From: Anthonomus grandis grandis
Lineage: Eukaryota > Arthropoda > Insecta > Coleoptera > Curculionidae
Direction of reading: 5' to 3'
NCBI RefSeq assembly: GCF_022605725.1
Contig: NC_065551.1
Span: 34,596,001 to 34,660,000 of the forward strand
DNA length: 64,000 bases
Positions 12,501 to 22,049 of the stretch are shown one piece after another (the first letter of the stretch is position 1; every line of letters starts with the position of its first letter). The translations under genes were made by a program, and so were the position numbers. A model generated the notes under the pieces. It searched no databases, was not told the origin of the DNA, and was given only the letters and a program-made list of their open reading frames with translations.

Positions 12501-12564
12501 AAATACTTAAATTGTTTGGAAAATTCAACTAAATAAATACGTAGGTATTTTTTTTGAAACACCC
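9526..12564 (+). mobile_element. DNA transposon with GQNKN-motif transposase (Sola-like, tentative)
   Basis: The ends are inverted: GGGTGTTTCAAAAAAAA from about 9527 and its reverse complement TTTTTTTTGAAACACCC ending at 12564. Between them is a three-exon transposase gene in the + direction. Immediate flanks (TACG left, TATA right) would agree only if a CpG had decayed, so the target duplication is uncertain. The GRG-type terminus and 4-bp target would suit the Sola superfamily; I recall the family link and did not test it. The element sits about 50 bases after the stop codon of gene 1, probably in its 3' UTR. Confidence 0.7.
10038..12077 (+). pseudogene. GQNKN-family transposase, three exons, two nonsense codons
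   Basis: Exons 10038..10141, 10261..10509 and 10598..12077 join at GTAAGT donors and AG acceptors in one frame (1833 nt, 610 residues). The frame is broken only by TAA at 10617-10619 and by TGA at 11253-11255, where TGG is expected after FYT. Features: a basic N terminus (SRKRKKNLTSKERK), CGFCVRT, a candidate first acid in CFDLQQVQVLPK, a candidate second in LFADGCAGQNKN (about 11350), and GHSYLPADRVFGQIEK (about 11490). The C terminus is acidic (DDDGDLYDI). This layout recurs in many uncharacterised insect and cnidarian proteins and reads as a DDE transposase. One or two substitutions per kilobase suggest recent inactivation. Confidence 0.75.
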
Positions 12565-12814
12565 TATATAATTGCATGTATGTAATTGGTATACAAAGAT
12601 AAGGAGTTACAACCATCTAGTTTCAGACAGTTCCCATTCGAATATCCGTTTTGGATGGAATGTGGTGGCCATTATAACGGTTTAAATCCGGATCTGATTC
12701 GAGTTCAACTCTCTGTTAATACAGCTTTAATTTTATTCTAGTGATTTATTTGTTTTTTAGTTTAGGTGCAATAATTTAGAATTCACACCCATTATGAGTG
12801 GGGAAAATTAAGCG

Positions 12815-12836
12815 ATTATTATTATTATTATTATTA
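12815..12836. repeat. (ATT)n microsatellite
   Basis: About seven uninterrupted ATT units. Confidence 0.9.
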
Positions 12837-14664
12837 TGCTTACAGTAAACCTAAGGCCAAATCTAATATTTTTAGGCAGAAATTACGAGCATACAAATCG
12901 ACTATTGTTGTATGAAAAGAAAATGATTCGTTTATGGCAAAAATAACCTTCAAAAAATTAAATTATTATTAATACGACGATAGAGCTCAAGAACTCAATT
13001 AGTTTATTTAATTAAACGTGAACCCACAAAGAGTTATGATGAGTATGAAATTATTGAGGAGAAAAGGGGATTCAGGAGTATGTACCAAGTATCCCAAATT
13101 CCAGTATCTCGGTATAAATTATAAATTAGGGATAAATTGCGAAGTAGATTTATGTTTTCAGTAAATTTGGACACGGCTACATTCATTTATATGAAGTGTT
13201 TTTTTTTTTGTTATATAGTGTGTTAACTATTATGATTTCAAATAGTTTACATGCTTTAATATATTTATTTAAAAAAAAAATTAAAGCACCAAAGTTAACC
13301 TAGTTATGCCTTTGATTACGTGCTGTTCATTGGGTTTTAAAGGACATAAAAGAAAACAATATTTTAAAAAATATATATTTAAAAAGGTGCACTGTATCCC
13401 ATTGTAGTTGTAAACGCATCTGCATTTAATGAAATTGGTACTCAAAGAACAACCCTTTTCCAAAGAATAATTTGACATATGAAGCATTTTTGTGGGTATA
13501 ACAGTTTCTGGGTTAGAGTCAGATTTGCCTGATCAGTACCGTAAAACCCCATAACATTTAACACTTTTCGTCTTTTGCAGATTCTTAACAATATACAATA
13601 GAGAAATAGTATTGTAAGCATATTGGGGGGGACCAACAATACCTTTAAATATATAGAACAAAATGTTTACATTTAGGCAAGTTTTTAAAAAAATAGGGTG
13701 TTCAATATTATGGGTACAGAGACATAACTTTAAACGAAGCTTTAAAATCACTTTAATGTTCAATTTATTGCGCCGTAATTGTTTCATTGCACAAAAAAAA
13801 AACATATATTATGTGTTAATATTTTGTGTATCTACATAAAAAAAACTTGCAATGAAATTAAACGCTCATAAAATGATTAATAGATATTTATTGAAATAAA
13901 CAGATAAACGAATTGTTTAACAAAACGCAAATGAACAAATAAAAGGTGCATAGGTTAGATATTACCTAAAGATACAAAAGATTAGGTATTAATTAAACAT
14001 AACATTTATTTTTTTTTGTTAACAAAAAATAACAAATACCCGTAAATACCACTCACGCCAACTAAATCATAATTATTCATATATTACCTAAAAAAATAAC
14101 ATATGTAAATAGGTATTACCTACGTTAGATACTAATTAAAAGGAAACAAATTTTCTTTTTTCGGCAGAGGGCAGGTCGAGATCAGATGTGAAAGGACCTG
14201 TATGATAGGACCTTTTAAATTGGAAAAGTATTGCGTCATTTTCTCAGGTGTTATGCTTGCCTTAGATTTTTTTAAATTTTGACAAATTCTTAAAGTGAGA
14301 TCATTTTTGTGTCTTCATAATTGTTATTAATATATTAATTAGTATAAAAGCAAATTTAGAAATGGTTTTATAGCAACAAAATATCACTATTTTAGTAGAT
14401 ACATACTGCAAATACTATGGGCAATTATAAAGGTATAAATTCTTATTAGGGAGGTATAAAAGTGGGGTATAAAAAAGGGATGTATAAGACTTTTTTATGT
14501 GTTCTTCATTGTTCATGAAAATAAATGAATTAATCATGTAGTGGTTAAAAAGTAAAATTGTGAAAAGTAATTCAATAAACCGGAAATTGCTGTATTCACT
14601 TTTCTTATCTACCGGTTTCATTTTTAAAACCAAAATTACTTTTTTAGGGCGCTTTCAATAATTA

Positions 14665-14890
14665 CCTAATTCGACGTTTCGGCTCTCTGAAACCATCATC
14701 GACTTTTTGTGTTTTCCACTATTTTAGAATGTGGCAAAATTATTGTATCGCTGTCAGGATTTCGAACCATTCAAAATTATGCACTAAAACTAAATATGTA
14801 ATAAAATCCATATTAGAGAAGTTGATGATGGTTCCAAAAAACCGAAATTTTAAACAAGCTTCTAGACATTCTATGAAAATTACCTAATTT
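14665..14890. repeat. Foldback repeat (imperfect inverted arms)
   Basis: The left arm ATTCGACGTTTCGGCTCTCT, then GAAACCATCATCGAC, is mirrored by GTTGATGATGGTTCC, then AAAAAACCGAAATTT (about 14820-14855). ATTACCTAAT occurs outside both arms, in the same orientation. It is a degenerate miniature element or part of a larger repeat. Confidence 0.5.
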
Positions 14891-15714
14891 CCAGTTTTTC
14901 GTGGAGTACTCCAGAAATTTGCAAATTTTTTGAAATCCCATCCTTTATCTCTGAAATTTGGGATACCTGGATACCTTCCCACTAATTAAATTTTCCTCGA
15001 ATGGCTCAAACACCTTTTTTTACAAAAAGAGCCAAAACACACATTTAGCAATAAATATATGACACTGCACAAAAAAAAGAAAACCGGAAACAGTTCCCAC
15101 ATTATTTCCGGTGCGTTTTTACACCGAACGATCGACAAAAAATTCAATTAGATCTAGTAACGAACGGTTTTCCTTCCACCCTATATATATATAATTACAT
15201 AAACTAGTACATAACATGTCCAGTATATAAATGCTTATGAATTTAAAAACGAATTTTTGTTTTAAAAAAGAATAACAGCCAGTTTGTTTGCTGCCGCCGC
15301 CACTGTAAACCTTTTTTCTGAAAAATTGTAGATTTAAGCGGAATTAATTCGTAATTAATTATAGTGAGAGCTCTTATTACTCATGACAGTTTTTTTAGGG
15401 AGATTGAAGAACCATAGACGCCAGATTGATTTAATTAATTCACTTTCAATCCGGCCACCCTATGGTTACCTCTACGCGATTCAAAACTGACTCAAGACGC
15501 TTATTTGTATGTTGTTTTTTTTTTTTGTATATAATTTTATATATTGTATTTATTAAATTTAGAAACACGTTTATCTAAGATAAAATAATATAGATCTGAA
15601 CTTTTTTAGTACAATTGTACAAGGGCCATAGTGTGACCAAGAAATTTGTACTGAAAGGGTTTTATTGCTGTGAGATTCAATGCTTTGTGTTAAATATATT
15701 GTTTATTAAAACGC

Positions 15715-15925
15715 ATTTGAGACTGACCAGTTTGTTTTATTATTTGTGAAAGGACGCCATTTTGTTTTTTAGGGGGCCGTCATTTTGAATTGTCTCTGTA
15801 GCGAAAAGTTGCGAGATACAAGAAAAGTCTTTTTTTCCTTCTTGTTAATTAATTTTACTTTGCCATTAATTAACTACAACATCTCCGATAAATTCCTGTT
15901 ATTAATGAGTTTATGTTTTACCTAT
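15715..15925 (+). repeat. ~200-bp direct repeat, left copy, flanking Crypton remnant
   Basis: About 200 bases match 18652-18842 with roughly 80-85 percent identity by eye. They include GCCATTTTGTTTT, CATTTTGAATT, GTTGCGA and a long block GCCATTAATTAACTACAACA, then TCTCCNATAAATTCCTG. Short frames inside are not credible genes. Confidence 0.75.
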
Positions 15926-15993
15926 CGATTATTGATTTATAATACCTTAGAAATGGAATGTTATGGTAGCAATAATACCTGCTATCACACCTA

Positions 15994-16012
15994 GGGCATT
16001 ATGATAATGCCC
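15994..16012. repeat. Perfect 19-bp palindrome GGGCATTATGATAATGCCC
   Basis: Nine-base arms around one base. The right arm with its flank (ATAATGCCCGGAA, 16004-16016) is repeated inverted as TTCCGGGCATTAT at 18546-18558, so the two bound the Crypton remnant. Known tyrosine recombinase sites have inverted arms around a short core; using this as an attachment site is a guess. Confidence 0.55.
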
Positions 16013-16106
16013 GGAAATTTTATTGCTTATCCAATTTTATTTCTCTCATAATAAAGAATAAACATCCAGTTTATACAAAAAACAATGTTTTTTTAAATAC
16101 TAAAAG

Positions 16107-16331
16107 TTAAACTTTATTTCCAAAATAAAAATTACAATTTTGAAATGTCCCGGAAAATGTAGCTGATCCCACTATAGAATGGTCGGTGTTTTTTGTGATG
16201 GTAGAGGTGGCAGCACTAACGCTATTTTGTATAGTTTGTAAATTGTCCATTAAAGAATTTTCAATAGTCGATACGGAATTAACTGAATTGGCAATCATTT
16301 TGGCTACTTTGCCACCCATATATTTAACCAT
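16107..16331 (-). pseudogene. Crypton C-terminal exon remnant
   Basis: The minus-strand frame is rich in Asn/Ser/Thr and ends GTFQNCNFYFGNKV. The pattern S-G-T-F-x-N-C-x-F/I-x-F closes many Crypton proteins of insects, as I recall them. It lies 1.8 kb downstream (minus strand) of a tyrosine recombinase fragment, which supports the link. The connection between the two is inferred; no clear acceptor was fixed. Confidence 0.5.
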
Positions 16332-16399
16332 AGGTCAATATAAAATAGTGGACAAGAAAAGAGTGCTGGGCTAGCCTATCTCGCGGAGAGTGGTCGTGC

Positions 16400-18130
16400 A
16401 AGTTCTTTAAAACAAAGGAAGTAAATAAAATAAAGCTCAGGGGCGTCAGTGACCAAATTACCCTTAAAACACCCCTATAGAATTTAAGTAAAGGGCCACA
16501 CAATACTTACTATAAAAACTACTGCATAAAATCAAGACCCAAGTATTTACGAATTATAAGTCTTGTAAAAGCACTGCCTCTGGAAATTAGGGTCAAATAA
16601 AAGCTTTAAAATTTATTTTTAAATGGCAGGTAAATTTAATTCAAATTTAGGTTGTTAATTATATAACTTTAATTGGGGGAAGAACCGTAAGGTTATAAAA
16701 ATATCAACACTACTAAAAAAACGAGCTATTATGCCATGGTATCACTTAATAAAGCTTATAAAAAAATACAACGAAGATAAACCCACCTTACTGTGATCAC
16801 AATTTGGATTACACTTCTGCAGATATAAAAAAATAAAAAAACTGTGTTATCACACCTTTTGTGTCGATAAGTAATATTTTAAGCACTACTTTTGAATAAA
16901 ATAAATACTTGCAAAAATTACACTTTGGACACGGTAAGTAAAAATAGGTAAGTTTTCAATTTAGCCTTAATTTGAATTACAAAAAAACTATATATTAATC
17001 AATTTGTTTTCAGCATTTTAGGCTGCACCAAATTTACAAAAAAAAAAACGACTTGTCTGGGAGACACCACAACAGACTCAAGGAATCGAGGACACCAACT
17101 GGACATATCTGGAGCTTCATCATATCAAACTAACTTTCATCCAATCTGGAAACTGGAGACCAACGAGAAAGAATAGAACTGCTTTGGGTCTTTCTTTTCA
17201 CCCTATCCTTCAACCCTAAAATACCCCAGTCCCCATGTAATTTTTGTCATAAATTTAAGAATAAATATTTAATTTAAATTTACAGTACTTATTTAATTAT
17301 TTAATTTGTTGTAATAAAATTTTAGAAGTAAGCTATTATGTAAAAAAATTATTCTTTAGTGTCAATAAAACGTACAGTTAATATTAAAACTTCAAGATGA
17401 ATAAAGAATTCATTTTTAATATTTTTGGCTTATTATTTATGGCTTAATATTAATAAAATTATTACAAAAAATAGGTTTATCTTTTACTTACACAATGGTG
17501 GAACTTTGTAGCTTTTATATACTTTTTTTTTACACTTTCAGAATTCAGCAATGGGAAAGCAACAGAATTAATAAAATTGTTCTAGCTTTCGAGTCCTCCA
17601 ATATAAATTGATTTATTTAAGCTAAAAAGAAATTTAAACTTATTATAGTCACCCAAAAAAAACAATTAAGCTGGAATAAAGTCTCAGAAACTTACCGAAA
17701 GATTTTCTATGCTACTATAAGACCAAAACCATTTATCCTGAGCAAAGTCAACAAATGAATTTCAAAAGAACTCCTACAGAGATATAATTCATTTAATTTG
17801 CTAATTTTGTAGCTATTAATCCACAAAGGAACGCACAATTTGCTAAGGCGTTAAATTGCCACAAAACAGCGATTTTAGTCTGTACTAGTTGCACAGAAGT
17901 GGATCTTGGCAGAAAATGATCGATGCTCGGCGGTTTACCGTGAGTGAAAAACCCAAAAAAAAAATGTATCCAAGAAAAAACGAAGAACGCGTACAAAGAA
18001 TGCCAGACTAGGATTCTTTTCAAACGACTATTATTTATACAGGATAGCTGTGAATTAAATAGTACTTAATATACAGTTCGATAATTTTTAATTGTTTGAT
18101 TAAACAGTTAGGAAACTTTGTTTTTAAAGA
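16400..18130. other. AT-rich spacer between the Crypton fragments
   Basis: No convincing gene. 17050-17200 is less AT-rich but has no open frame I trust. It probably represents Crypton intron or 3' sequence plus decayed filler. Confidence 0.4.
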
Positions 18131-18136
18131 ATTAGA

Positions 18137-18490
18137 TTAATATATAAAATAGTTTAAGCAAAAATCAACCGTTACAACTTTATTTTTGGATGAAATACTT
18201 TCTTCTATATATCCTTCAGCTACTGAAGATCTTTTCCATTTCCCATGTTGTTTTAGCATTTCAAACGAAGCACCTGCCTCAACAAGTAAAGTTGACGATG
18301 TGCGACGCAAACAGTGGCCGGTATAAGCTTCTGCATTATCCAGTTTTAAAAATTTTGCGATCAATGTCGGGACGCTTCCTATGGTATTTTTTCCAACAGG
18401 TTGTACTGTACAGCGACTCTTTCTACAGGTAAGAAAGAATCTTCGCTCCTTTATTCCAGCTAGTCTTAATGCTGCGTATTTTTTTTATTA
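18137..18490 (-). pseudogene. Crypton tyrosine recombinase, C-terminal catalytic fragment
   Basis: On the minus strand an open frame from about 18490 reads KYAALRLAGIKERRFFLTCR, then GKNTIGSVPTLIAKFLKL, then TGHCLRRTSSTLLVEAG, LKQHGKWKRSSVAEGYIEES. This is the C-terminal core of a tyrosine recombinase: H-x-x-R (GHCLRR), H/W (HGKWK) and the nucleophile Tyr (EGY). It matches the YR of Crypton transposons, which integrate by site-specific recombination and lack a DDE enzyme. The upstream catalytic Arg and the N-terminal half are missing. No stop breaks this fragment. Confidence 0.8.
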
Positions 18491-18549
18491 AATTTAAAGC
18501 GCCTAAATCAGGCGGAAACCTAGCCCTCCGGCTACTATTTCCACCTTCC

Positions 18550-18574
18550 GGGCATTATCGTCCTTACAATGCCC
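18550..18574. repeat. Imperfect palindrome GGGCATT-N11-AATGCCC
   Basis: Seven-base inverted arms around ATCGTCCTTAC, the counterpart of the 15994-16012 palindrome on the other side of the recombinase remnant. Confidence 0.5.
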
Positions 18575-18594
18575 TTGATACATAAATAGCTATA

Positions 18595-18902
18595 ATGACT
18601 AATACATGGATCGAGTATACGAAATATTTCAAGCAAAAAAAACAATCGCTTTTGAGATTGAGCCGTTTGTTTTATTTGTAAAAGTACGCCATTTTGTTTT
18701 GGGGCTGCCATTTTGAATTATCCCTATAGCCAAATGTTGCGAAATACGGAAAAAGTCCTCTCTACCTTCTTATTGATTAAATTCGCTTTGCCATTAATTA
18801 ACTACAACATCTCCAATAAATTCCTGCTATTAATGAGTTAATGACTAATACACGGGTCGAGAATACGAAATATTTCAAGCAAAAAAAAAAAAACAATCGC
18901 TT
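18595..18902 (+). repeat. Right copy of the 200-bp repeat and a ~60-bp local duplication
   Basis: TAATGACTAATACATGGATC (18595) recurs as TAATGACTAATACACGGGTC (18839), each followed by GAGNATACGAAATATTTCAA and an A-run then CAATCGCTT. Between them (18652-18842) lies the right copy of the repeat found at 15715-15925. Confidence 0.75.
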
Positions 18903-19138
18903 CTTATTCTCGGATTCCTCCGCGAGAGATGACGACCGCGTATATACATACGTGCGTCGGTTTTGCGTCATGACGCGCACGCCGCGACGCCGTGATTCGC
19001 GGCGCCCGTCAATCAGCTGACCTGCCTTTAGACCGAAATAGTCCAGTCGAATCGGATTAAACCAGTTATTTTTTCTTCTAAGATGGCGCACATCCGCCAT
19101 TTTTTTCTTCAAACATAATAGAGGTTTTACTAAACGTA

Positions 19139-20987
19139 TAAGGTAAACGCACTAGTCTTTGACCCATTAAGATACTTCTCGAAATTTAAAGTAATACCAA
19201 AATTAGAAAGATTTATTAAAATGGTTAGCAATTTTATCACCATGTAGCTTTATTAGTTATTTTTACGAAAATTACTTTTAAGACAACCGTAATATATTTC
19301 AAATATTTAAAAAAAAAAAATTATTTAATAAAAAGTCCAATGGGTTAGTTGTTGACCTATATAAAAACGACCAGCGCTAGTGTTTGACTGGTTAATGTAC
19401 TAGTTCTTGACCAACACAGGAAATAATACGCTTTTTGATAAAAAAACACTTTTATTTATAACCAAAAATAAAAATTCAAATTCTTTAAAAAAAATTCAAA
19501 ATTAAACTGTATTGAAAAAAAAATATATTAATCATTCCAAAACACTTAAATATTTTGCAACTTCCGGCACGCTGTAAGCCCCTCTTTTATTAATAGGTTG
19601 TGGCTCATTAATTGTCTCTAACGTGTCTTCTTCAGAATACCAGATGACGTCATCTTTGTCTGGCCACTTCCAGTTTTTTCCGCTTTTAGTCATTGCCTTT
19701 ATAAAATATTCCTGTTTTCCTTCCACCACCTTATGCTCTAAAACAATACCTGGGAATACCGACTCTTCATACTTTACCACAACATATGATTTTCCGGCGA
19801 CATCTGAATTTTTTATGCTCTGATCCTTACTAGGCTTGCTAGTTTGTTTAACTATTTTCTTCTCTTCTCTTTTGGCTTTCCTTTCTAACTTTTCCTTTTC
19901 TTTCTCTTCTTTTTTCTTTGATAGATATGGTAATCTTCAGAAGAAATCACAGCAGGTAATTTTTCTTTCTTTTTTTTTCTTGTTTCGGACTATTGGTGTC
20001 TTTATCAGCGGGCCAAAATAAATATCTCTTAAAAGGAGTAGGAAAATCACTGTTGACTTGCTCATAAGACAACTCGGGACTTTTATAAATATTTTTGGTA
20101 GTATTTTTTCTACTAATATTATTTACTTCATCTTCAGGAGTTGTTATTGGGTCTAAATCAGTTCTTTGTCGCTTTTTTGGTATTATAGCTTCTTCAGAGA
20201 ATCTATTGTTTTTAGGAGAAGCTTGGAACTTCGAAATCTCGATGAATCTCAGCAGCTGTTGTCATTGTTATTTTAATATTTGACTGTATTTGAATTTAGT
20301 TTTTGACCTGCCAACTTATACATCTATAACTTAAAAGGTGTTACTTTAAGTATAGAACAGCAAATAAAATTTTAAATATAGGTGCTTTGGTCTGTAATAA
20401 AATACTGAAAACAATTTACAATAAAAAAGTATGATGATAATAAAATAAATTTTAGTTACTCTAATCTTTTTTTGCTTGATTGACCAAATTGCGTCAAAAG
20501 TTGACCTATTTTGTTTCAATGTTTAAAATGTTTTTTTATATTTTTAAAAGAAAAGGTATAACCGTTAGTATTTGTCCTAATGGTCAATCATTAAAGCACA
20601 CATTAAATATATTGTGTTAATGTTTGTCCTACTTAATAAATGAAAAAATATATAATTTTTCGTTACAAAGAAGTAATTTTTATTTAATATTAAGTATTTA
20701 AAAAAACCCTAATCAATAAATATCCTGCTAAAGTACATTAAAACAGGCAAAACACTTACATGTTTGTATAGAGGTTCCTTAACGTTTGACTAGCAGAACA
20801 GATCTGAACTGCATTGACAGGTTGCACACTGTCAAAAAACTATTTATAACGGTGTCTGTAGCAAAGCAACCATGCTTAAATTTATTGAGTTGACAGAGAG
20901 AATGTATAGACGGCGTTATAAGGCAGTCATATAAAGTCAATAATAAAAAAAAGTAAAAAGCGGTCAAAGACTAGTACTTTTACCTTA
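19139..20987. mobile_element. TA-flanked DNA transposon with subterminal CTAGTCTTTGACC repeats
   Basis: The left end TAAGGTAAACGCACTAGTCT and the right end (reverse complement TAAGGTAAAAGTACTAGTCT) continue into TTGACC. They match over about 26 bases with three mismatches, and TA flanks both. Related words recur inside (19347 TAGTTGTTGACC, 19377 CTAGTGTTTGAC, 19399 CTAGTTCTTGACC, 20568 TTAGTATTTGTCC, 20782 AACGTTTGACTAG). They look like clustered transposase-binding sites. It carries only the tail of a transposase gene, so it is a deletion derivative, probably of the mariner/pogo superclass. Confidence 0.75.
19532..20275 (-). pseudogene. Transposase C-terminal tail fragment (pogo/Tigger-like, tentative)
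   Basis: Reading leftwards, frames give SPKNNRFSEEAIIPKKRQRT, then DLDPITTPEDE, then TPFKRYLFWPADKDTN, a Lys/Glu-rich stretch, and an open 82-codon end VFPGIVLEHKVVEGKQEYFI...KWPDKDDVIWYSEEDTLE...KRGAYSVPEVAKY. At least one frameshift lies in the Lys-rich part near 19900-19990. Similar tails follow CENP-B-type transposases in several insects as far as I recall. No catalytic acid region is present. It lies inside the 19139..20987 element. Confidence 0.45.
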
Positions 20988-22049
20988 TACAGAGCTTTTC
21001 TTTAATGTCATAATTCTTCAATTGCATTACTTGAGGTAATGTAATTGATGAATGAATACTATGTTTTAAAGCAAAATTGACAGATGAAAATTTCAAAATG
21101 GCTGCTGGGCGCCATCTTGGAAAAAAAATTAAATGGAAAGGGTGGTCTTGTGGCACATCATTTTGAAGTTCCTGACGAGTACTTTATCACCCTAGAATGC
21201 AAATTCAATATCTTTACCTACTACATGTAGATTGTAATAGGACCAATTTTGTGAACGACTTGGTAGATAGGACGATAGATGACCATACCAGTAATCAAAA
21301 TTTGATGTTCATTGACACAACCACCAATTTTCATGTTGATTATAGCATCATAGAAAGATCTCAAGAAAAAATTAGTTCAGGCTCTGAAGATGACGTGTTT
21401 TTGCCAGATTTCATAAATAATTATAATCGAATAGTCCCAGATCGTCCTTCTGAATCAAAATATTGAAAAAACTTCCTATAAACCTATGTTCAAACATAGT
21501 GGTTATAAAATGCCAAAAATAATTAACAAAAATCAAACGTAAACTCCAAAAAAAATACTTTCATTTAATTTTTGTTGTCAAAGGAAAACATATCTATGCG
21601 CTCGTACAAGAAAGCATCAATAGAAAAAAAGTCGATTGTTCATAATTTAAAGGTACATACTCTACGTTCAAGTATTTGTTATTAATATTGTTGCATTTTT
21701 GTAATCTTAGAACATTGAAAGTCTTTTCAGTCTGTAATCGTTTCAGGTAAAAAAAATATTAGTTTGTTAAATGCTAGCAGGTGACCCATACTTGTATTTA
21801 AGTTCACAGTGACTTTTCTATACATGACAGTTTTTAAAATTTTAATTTCAAATGAATATATTATATGTGACACTATATAAAACCTGAATAAACATTGTAG
21901 TTCTCGATGAGGCGCACATATCTTTTTTATATCATTATTTCCGCAAAGATACCGTTAAACCGTGAGAGGGGTTATAATATTACAAATTTCTGAAACTTTG
22001 GACGGTAAAAAAAATACTTTCCTCATACCGACAATAATTAAAAACTATC
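20988..22049. other. Intergenic; paired ATGGC motif; no gene supported
   Basis: It contains AAAATGGCTGCTGGGCGCCA followed by TCTT at about 21097, an inverted ATGGC/GCCAT pair of a type repeated elsewhere. An 89-codon frame at 21197-21466 has plausible composition (acidic, SSGSEDDVFLPDF) but no recognisable domain or start context. I leave it as unresolved, perhaps a transposon scrap. Confidence 0.4.

Larger units (their letters stand above)
12565..15714. other. Intergenic, possibly gene 1 3' UTR at left; no gene supported
   Basis: A very AT-rich region without a convincing coding frame on either strand. It holds an (ATT)n tract at 12815-12836, a foldback repeat at about 14665-14890 and a short (TA)n tract near 15185-15200. 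Minus-strand frames at 13281-13805 have no recognisable composition or motif. Some of the left part may be the displaced 3' UTR of gene 1. Confidence 0.5.

Noticed and set aside
13281..13805. Overlapping minus-strand open frames of 65-90 codons
   Set aside because: AT-rich, no conserved motif, no splice or start context; consistent with chance frames.
17793..18023. 76-codon minus-strand frame with hydrophobic start
   Set aside because: No link to the Crypton frames on either side, and no recognisable domain; likely chance.
21197..21466. 89-codon acidic plus-strand frame
   Set aside because: Plausible composition but no motif, partner exon or element ends; kept only as a note.
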